Below the pieces are notes generated by a model. That model did not search any database and had not been told where the DNA came from. It was given only the letters and a program-made list of their open reading frames with translations. The position numbers and the translations under genes are program-made. This document shows, piece after piece, positions 61,490 through 64,000 of a stretch of DNA of 64,000 nucleotides. Within the stretch, counting starts at the first letter, position 1. Each line of letters opens with the position of its first letter. Source of the stretch: Microbacterium proteolyticum (GTDB lineage: Bacteria > Actinomycetota > Actinomycetes > Actinomycetales > Microbacteriaceae); assembly GCF_029639405.1 (NCBI RefSeq), contig NZ_CP121274.1, forward strand, positions 62,001-126,000, in the 5' to 3' direction.

Positions 61490-61542
61490 GGCGAGTCCTT
61501 TCGGGGGGATGCCGCGGCGCGAGTCGCCGCAGCGGGGAAGGG

Positions 61543-63351
61543 TCAGCGGTCGCCGAGGTCGGCCTCGTCGACCACCTCACGGATGACGAGCGCCGCGTTG
61601 ATGAGCGCGAGGTGGCTGAGCGCCTGCGGGAGGTTGCCCCAGAAGGCCCCGTCGTCCTCGGCGATCATCTCGGAGTACATGCCGACGTCGTTCGCCTGCG
61701 CGACGAGAACGTCCATGGCCTCGATGGCCTCGGCGTGGCGGCCGACGCACGCCAGGGCCGTCGCCCGCCAGAAGGCGCACGCGACGAAGGTGTGCTCCTC
61801 CTGGTCCATGCCGGTGTACCGGTAGACGAGGTGGTTCGAGGTTCCGAGGCGTTCGGTGATGGCATCCACGGTCCTCGACATGCGCTCGCCCCGGTCGAAA
61901 CCCGTCGGCGCATGCAGCAGCACCGACGCATCGAGGTCGTCGGAGCCGGGGCGCAGGGTGTAGGCCTGCACCGACTCCGACCAGCAGTTCTCCTCGACCC
62001 ACGCGTGGATGCGGTCGCGCTCGGCGCGCCAGCGGTCGCCGTTGTCGGGGATGTGGCCGCCGTCCGCGAGCCACTGCGCGTCGTCGAGGGCCTTCCAGCA
62101 GCCCATCTTCGACGAGGTGTAGTGCTCGAGCTCGGGCAGCTCCCACATGCCGGAGTCCGCGCGCCGCCAGAGATCGCACGTGCGGTCGGCGACGTCGGCG
62201 AGCAGCCGCCCCGTCTGGATGTCGAGGCGGTTTCCGGCCTCGACGTACGTGCGGCACAGGGCGATGAGGTCGCCGTAGACGCCGAGCTGCAGCTGGCCCT
62301 GCGCGGGGTTGCCGGTGACCACGGGCTGGTTCCCGTTCCACCCCGGAACCTGGTGCTTCTCCAGGCCGATCTCGGCATCGCCGTCGAGGGTGTACATCAC
62401 CTGCACCTCGGGACCGTTCTTTCGGATCGTGCGCAGGAGCCACGAGATCGCGGCGTGCGTCTCCTCGCGGAGGCCGAAGCCCACCCACGCGTGCGCCGTA
62501 TAGGCGAGGTCGCGCACCCACGCGAAGCGGTAGTCCCAGTTCTTCCCGCCGCGGGGGTTCTCGGGGAGCGAGGTGGTGGCCGCCGCCGCGATGGCGCCGG
62601 TGGGGCTGAAAAGCAGGAGCTTGAGGGCGAGCGCGCTGCGCTGCACGTCGTCTGCCCACGGGCCCCGGTACGAGAACTCGTCGGACCACATCTCCCAACC
62701 GCCGATCGTGCGGTCGACCCCGCGGTCGACGTTCTGCGCGTCGGGGATGCGGAGCGGTTCGCCCTCCGTCGCGGCGATCACGAGCAGGTGGCGCGAGCCC
62801 TCCGCGGTCGTGAAGCCGCCGTCGATGCTCTCGTCGCCGGCATCCGGTTCGCCGCGGAGCCCGTACTCGTGCCCGGTCACCGCGAGCGAGACGTGCCCGA
62901 TGCGCATGATCGAGAAGCCGTCGATGCGCTCGGTCCAGGGCGCGGCCGAACGCAGCATCGTCCCCGGCTGCACGCACCAGGCGAACTCGACCTCGCCCGC
63001 CACTCCGTCGACGCGGCGGGCGAGCTCGGCCCAGGGCAGACGCCCGGCGATCCCCGTCACCATCGCGTCGGTGACGGTGGCGACACCGGAGGCGGTGGTG
63101 AAGGTCGTCTCGAGGACGTTGGTGCGCGGGATGTACCGTCGCGTGATCTCGTACTCCTCCACGGGCGCGAGCTGGATGCACCCCCCTGCCGACTCGTCGA
63201 CGAGCCGGGCGAAGACCGGTCGCGAGTGGATGTTGGGCAGCGGAAGCCAGTCGACGCCGCCGTCCAGCCCGATCAGCGCGACCGTCCGCCCGTCGCCGAT
63301 CGCGGCGTAGTCGCGCAGCGGGCGGGACGGCGGAGGCGGGGTCGTGAGCAC
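61543..63351 (-). CDS. Glycoside hydrolase family 15 protein (glucoamylase/trehalase-like)
   Basis: 602 aa from GTG 63351. N-terminal beta-sandwich (IGDGRTVALIGLDGGVDWLP), then an (alpha/alpha)6 barrel: NWDYRFAWVRDLAYTAHAWV is the first conserved catalytic-domain motif, WELPELEHYTSSKMGCWKAL the next, and CWSESVQAYTLRPG a later one. HTFVACAFWRATAL and GNLPQALSHLALINAAL finish it. No signal peptide, so cytosolic. Actinobacterial members of this group include trehalases and alpha-glucosidases; which applies here cannot be decided. Divergent from dps. Confidence 0.93.
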   Translation of the reverse strand: MLTTPPPPSRPLRDYAAIGDGRTVALIGLDGGVDWLPLPNIHSRPVFARLVDESAGGCIQLAPVEEYEITRRYIPRTNVLETTFTTASGVATVTDAMVTGIAGRLPWAELARRVDGVAGEVEFAWCVQPGTMLRSAAPWTERIDGFSIMRIGHVSLAVTGHEYGLRGEPDAGDESIDGGFTTAEGSRHLLVIAATEGEPLRIPDAQNVDRGVDRTIGGWEMWSDEFSYRGPWADDVQRSALALKLLLFSPTGAIAAAATTSLPENPRGGKNWDYRFAWVRDLAYTAHAWVGFGLREETHAAISWLLRTIRKNGPEVQVMYTLDGDAEIGLEKHQVPGWNGNQPVVTGNPAQGQLQLGVYGDLIALCRTYVEAGNRLDIQTGRLLADVADRTCDLWRRADSGMWELPELEHYTSSKMGCWKALDDAQWLADGGHIPDNGDRWRAERDRIHAWVEENCWSESVQAYTLRPGSDDLDASVLLHAPTGFDRGERMSRTVDAITERLGTSNHLVYRYTGMDQEEHTFVACAFWRATALACVGRHAEAIEAMDVLVAQANDVGMYSEMIAEDDGAFWGNLPQALSHLALINAALVIREVVDEADLGDR

Positions 63352-63514
63352 GATCCCACGCTAGGAACCGTCTCGCGCCGCGCTTCGGGGGTTGTCGATC
63401 GCGGGCCGAGCGGGTACGGGGCCGGTACCGCGGCACCGTCGCCCTCGCAACCCCCGACCGTCGCCGCGACGCACGACCTAACGTCGAGGGCGACAGCGAG
63501 TGAAAGGAACACGC

Positions 63515-64000
63515 ATGTCCCCCACCACGAAGGACACCCCGACCAAGAACCGCCGTCGCCCGGCCCGCGGCGGCAGCGGCCCCGAGACCACCGACGAGCA
63601 GAACGCCGAGAAGGGCTTCCAGGCTTCGGAGAAGCTCACCGACAGCCTGCAGGCCGTCCTCATCGACCTCATCGAGCTGTCGATCCAGGGCAAGCAGGCG
63701 CACTGGAACGTCGTCGGGAAGAACTTCCGCGACACCCACCTGCAGCTCGACGAGATCATCGACGCCGCACGCGAGTTCAGCGACACGGTCGCGGAGCGCA
63801 TGCGCTCGCTCCACGCCCTGCCCGACGGCCGCAGCGACACGATCGCCGAGACGACGACCCTCCCGGAGTTCCCGCAGGGCGAGGTCGACACGGCCGAGGT
63901 CGTCGACCTCATCACCGAGCGCCTCGACGCGACCGTCGGCACCGTGCGCGCCGTGCACGACGACGTCGACGAGGAAGACCCGACCAGCGCCGACATCCTG
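63515..64000 (+). CDS. dps: Dps-family DNA-binding ferritin-like protein (partial, runs off right edge)
   Basis: The first 162 residues are visible. A ~35-residue basic, disordered leader (TKNRRRPARGG) precedes the ferritin helix bundle and may bind DNA. The ferroxidase site at the dimer interface is intact: GKQAHWNVVGKNFRDTHLQL with His, Asp and then Glu (DEIIDAAREF). Dps dodecamers store iron using peroxide and protect DNA. Start ATG 63515 has a GAAAGGAAC ribosome site. A 9-bp dyad (63386-63394 and 63448-63456) lies in the promoter region. Confidence 0.94.
   Translation, partial: MSPTTKDTPTKNRRRPARGGSGPETTDEQNAEKGFQASEKLTDSLQAVLIDLIELSIQGKQAHWNVVGKNFRDTHLQLDEIIDAAREFSDTVAERMRSLHALPDGRSDTIAETTTLPEFPQGEVDTAEVVDLITERLDATVGTVRAVHDDVDEEDPTSADIL

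Noticed and set aside
1..64000. CRISPR array, prophage or insertion sequence
   Set aside because: No regularly spaced repeats, cas genes, phage structural genes or transposases were seen.

Overview
The window is a high-GC, densely coded chromosomal segment that reads like a Microbacteriaceae genome, most probably Microbacterium or a close relative. The evidence is strong G/C bias at third codon positions, frequent GTG starts with 4-base GTGA/ATGA overlaps, small acidic lineage-type proteins, a DUF222/HNH protein, and an HrcA/HspR-type heat-shock promoter. No prophage, insertion sequence or CRISPR array was seen. Besides proteins it holds two RNA genes: the small SRP RNA (ffs, about 6760-6843, minus) and tRNA-Ser(GGA) (27792-27883, minus).

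Layout. 1-6.0 kb: a GlcNAc-type PTS (EIIA, then EIIC cut by the window edge) faces a GntR/UTRA regulator across a perfect dre-like palindrome, followed by the acetate branch pta-ackA. 6.0-6.8 kb: a NUDIX gene broken by a one-base frameshift, then ffs. 6.9-13.2 kb: an amine-utilisation locus with an IclR regulator and APC permease on one strand, and an APC permease, copper amine oxidase and small membrane protein on the other. 13.4-22 kb: a glycan operon with ROK kinase, ROK repressor, ABC importer (binding lipoprotein and two permeases) and a GH38 alpha-mannosidase. 22.1-26.8 kb: MoxR, DUF58 and transglutaminase (TgpA-type) genes. 26.8-27.9 kb: a small membrane protein, a Phd/RelE toxin-antitoxin pair and tRNA-Ser. 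27.9-32 kb: an amide locus (acetamidase/formamidase, APC permease, alpha/beta hydrolase) divergent from a FadR-type GntR gene. 32-36.5 kb: GNAT-MerR, a SulP transporter, AraC, a hypothetical gene and MarR.

36.8-42.1 kb is the most distinctive stretch. A GT4 glycosyltransferase is followed by a type III polyketide synthase, a SAM methyltransferase and an FAD monooxygenase in the order of the Streptomyces srsABC phenolic-lipid operon. A UbiA prenyltransferase lies convergently at the end, suggesting a modified phenolic or quinone lipid. 42.2-46 kb: DUF222/HNH, then hsp20 with a CIRCE element laid over its -35/-10 and a HAIR-like dyad just downstream, then a haem-oxygenase-fold iron enzyme translationally coupled to a CDGSH Fe-S protein. 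46-52.7 kb: TetR-hydrolase, AraC, small stress-type genes, an SQR-like flavoprotein lacking one canonical cysteine, an SRPBCC protein and an aldo/keto reductase. 52.7-57.3 kb: an envelope copper/haem set (membrane protein, CopC, PCu(A)C, Tat-exported DyP peroxidase, PepSY membrane protein). 57.4-64 kb: an epimerase, small proteins, AraC, GNAT, SDR, a GH15 enzyme and dps, cut by the right edge.

Most modules are catabolic or stress loci carrying their own regulator, typical of a soil- or plant-associated heterotroph. Several regulator-target pairs have visible dyads in the shared promoter. All functions are inferred from reading the sequence; no database search was run.
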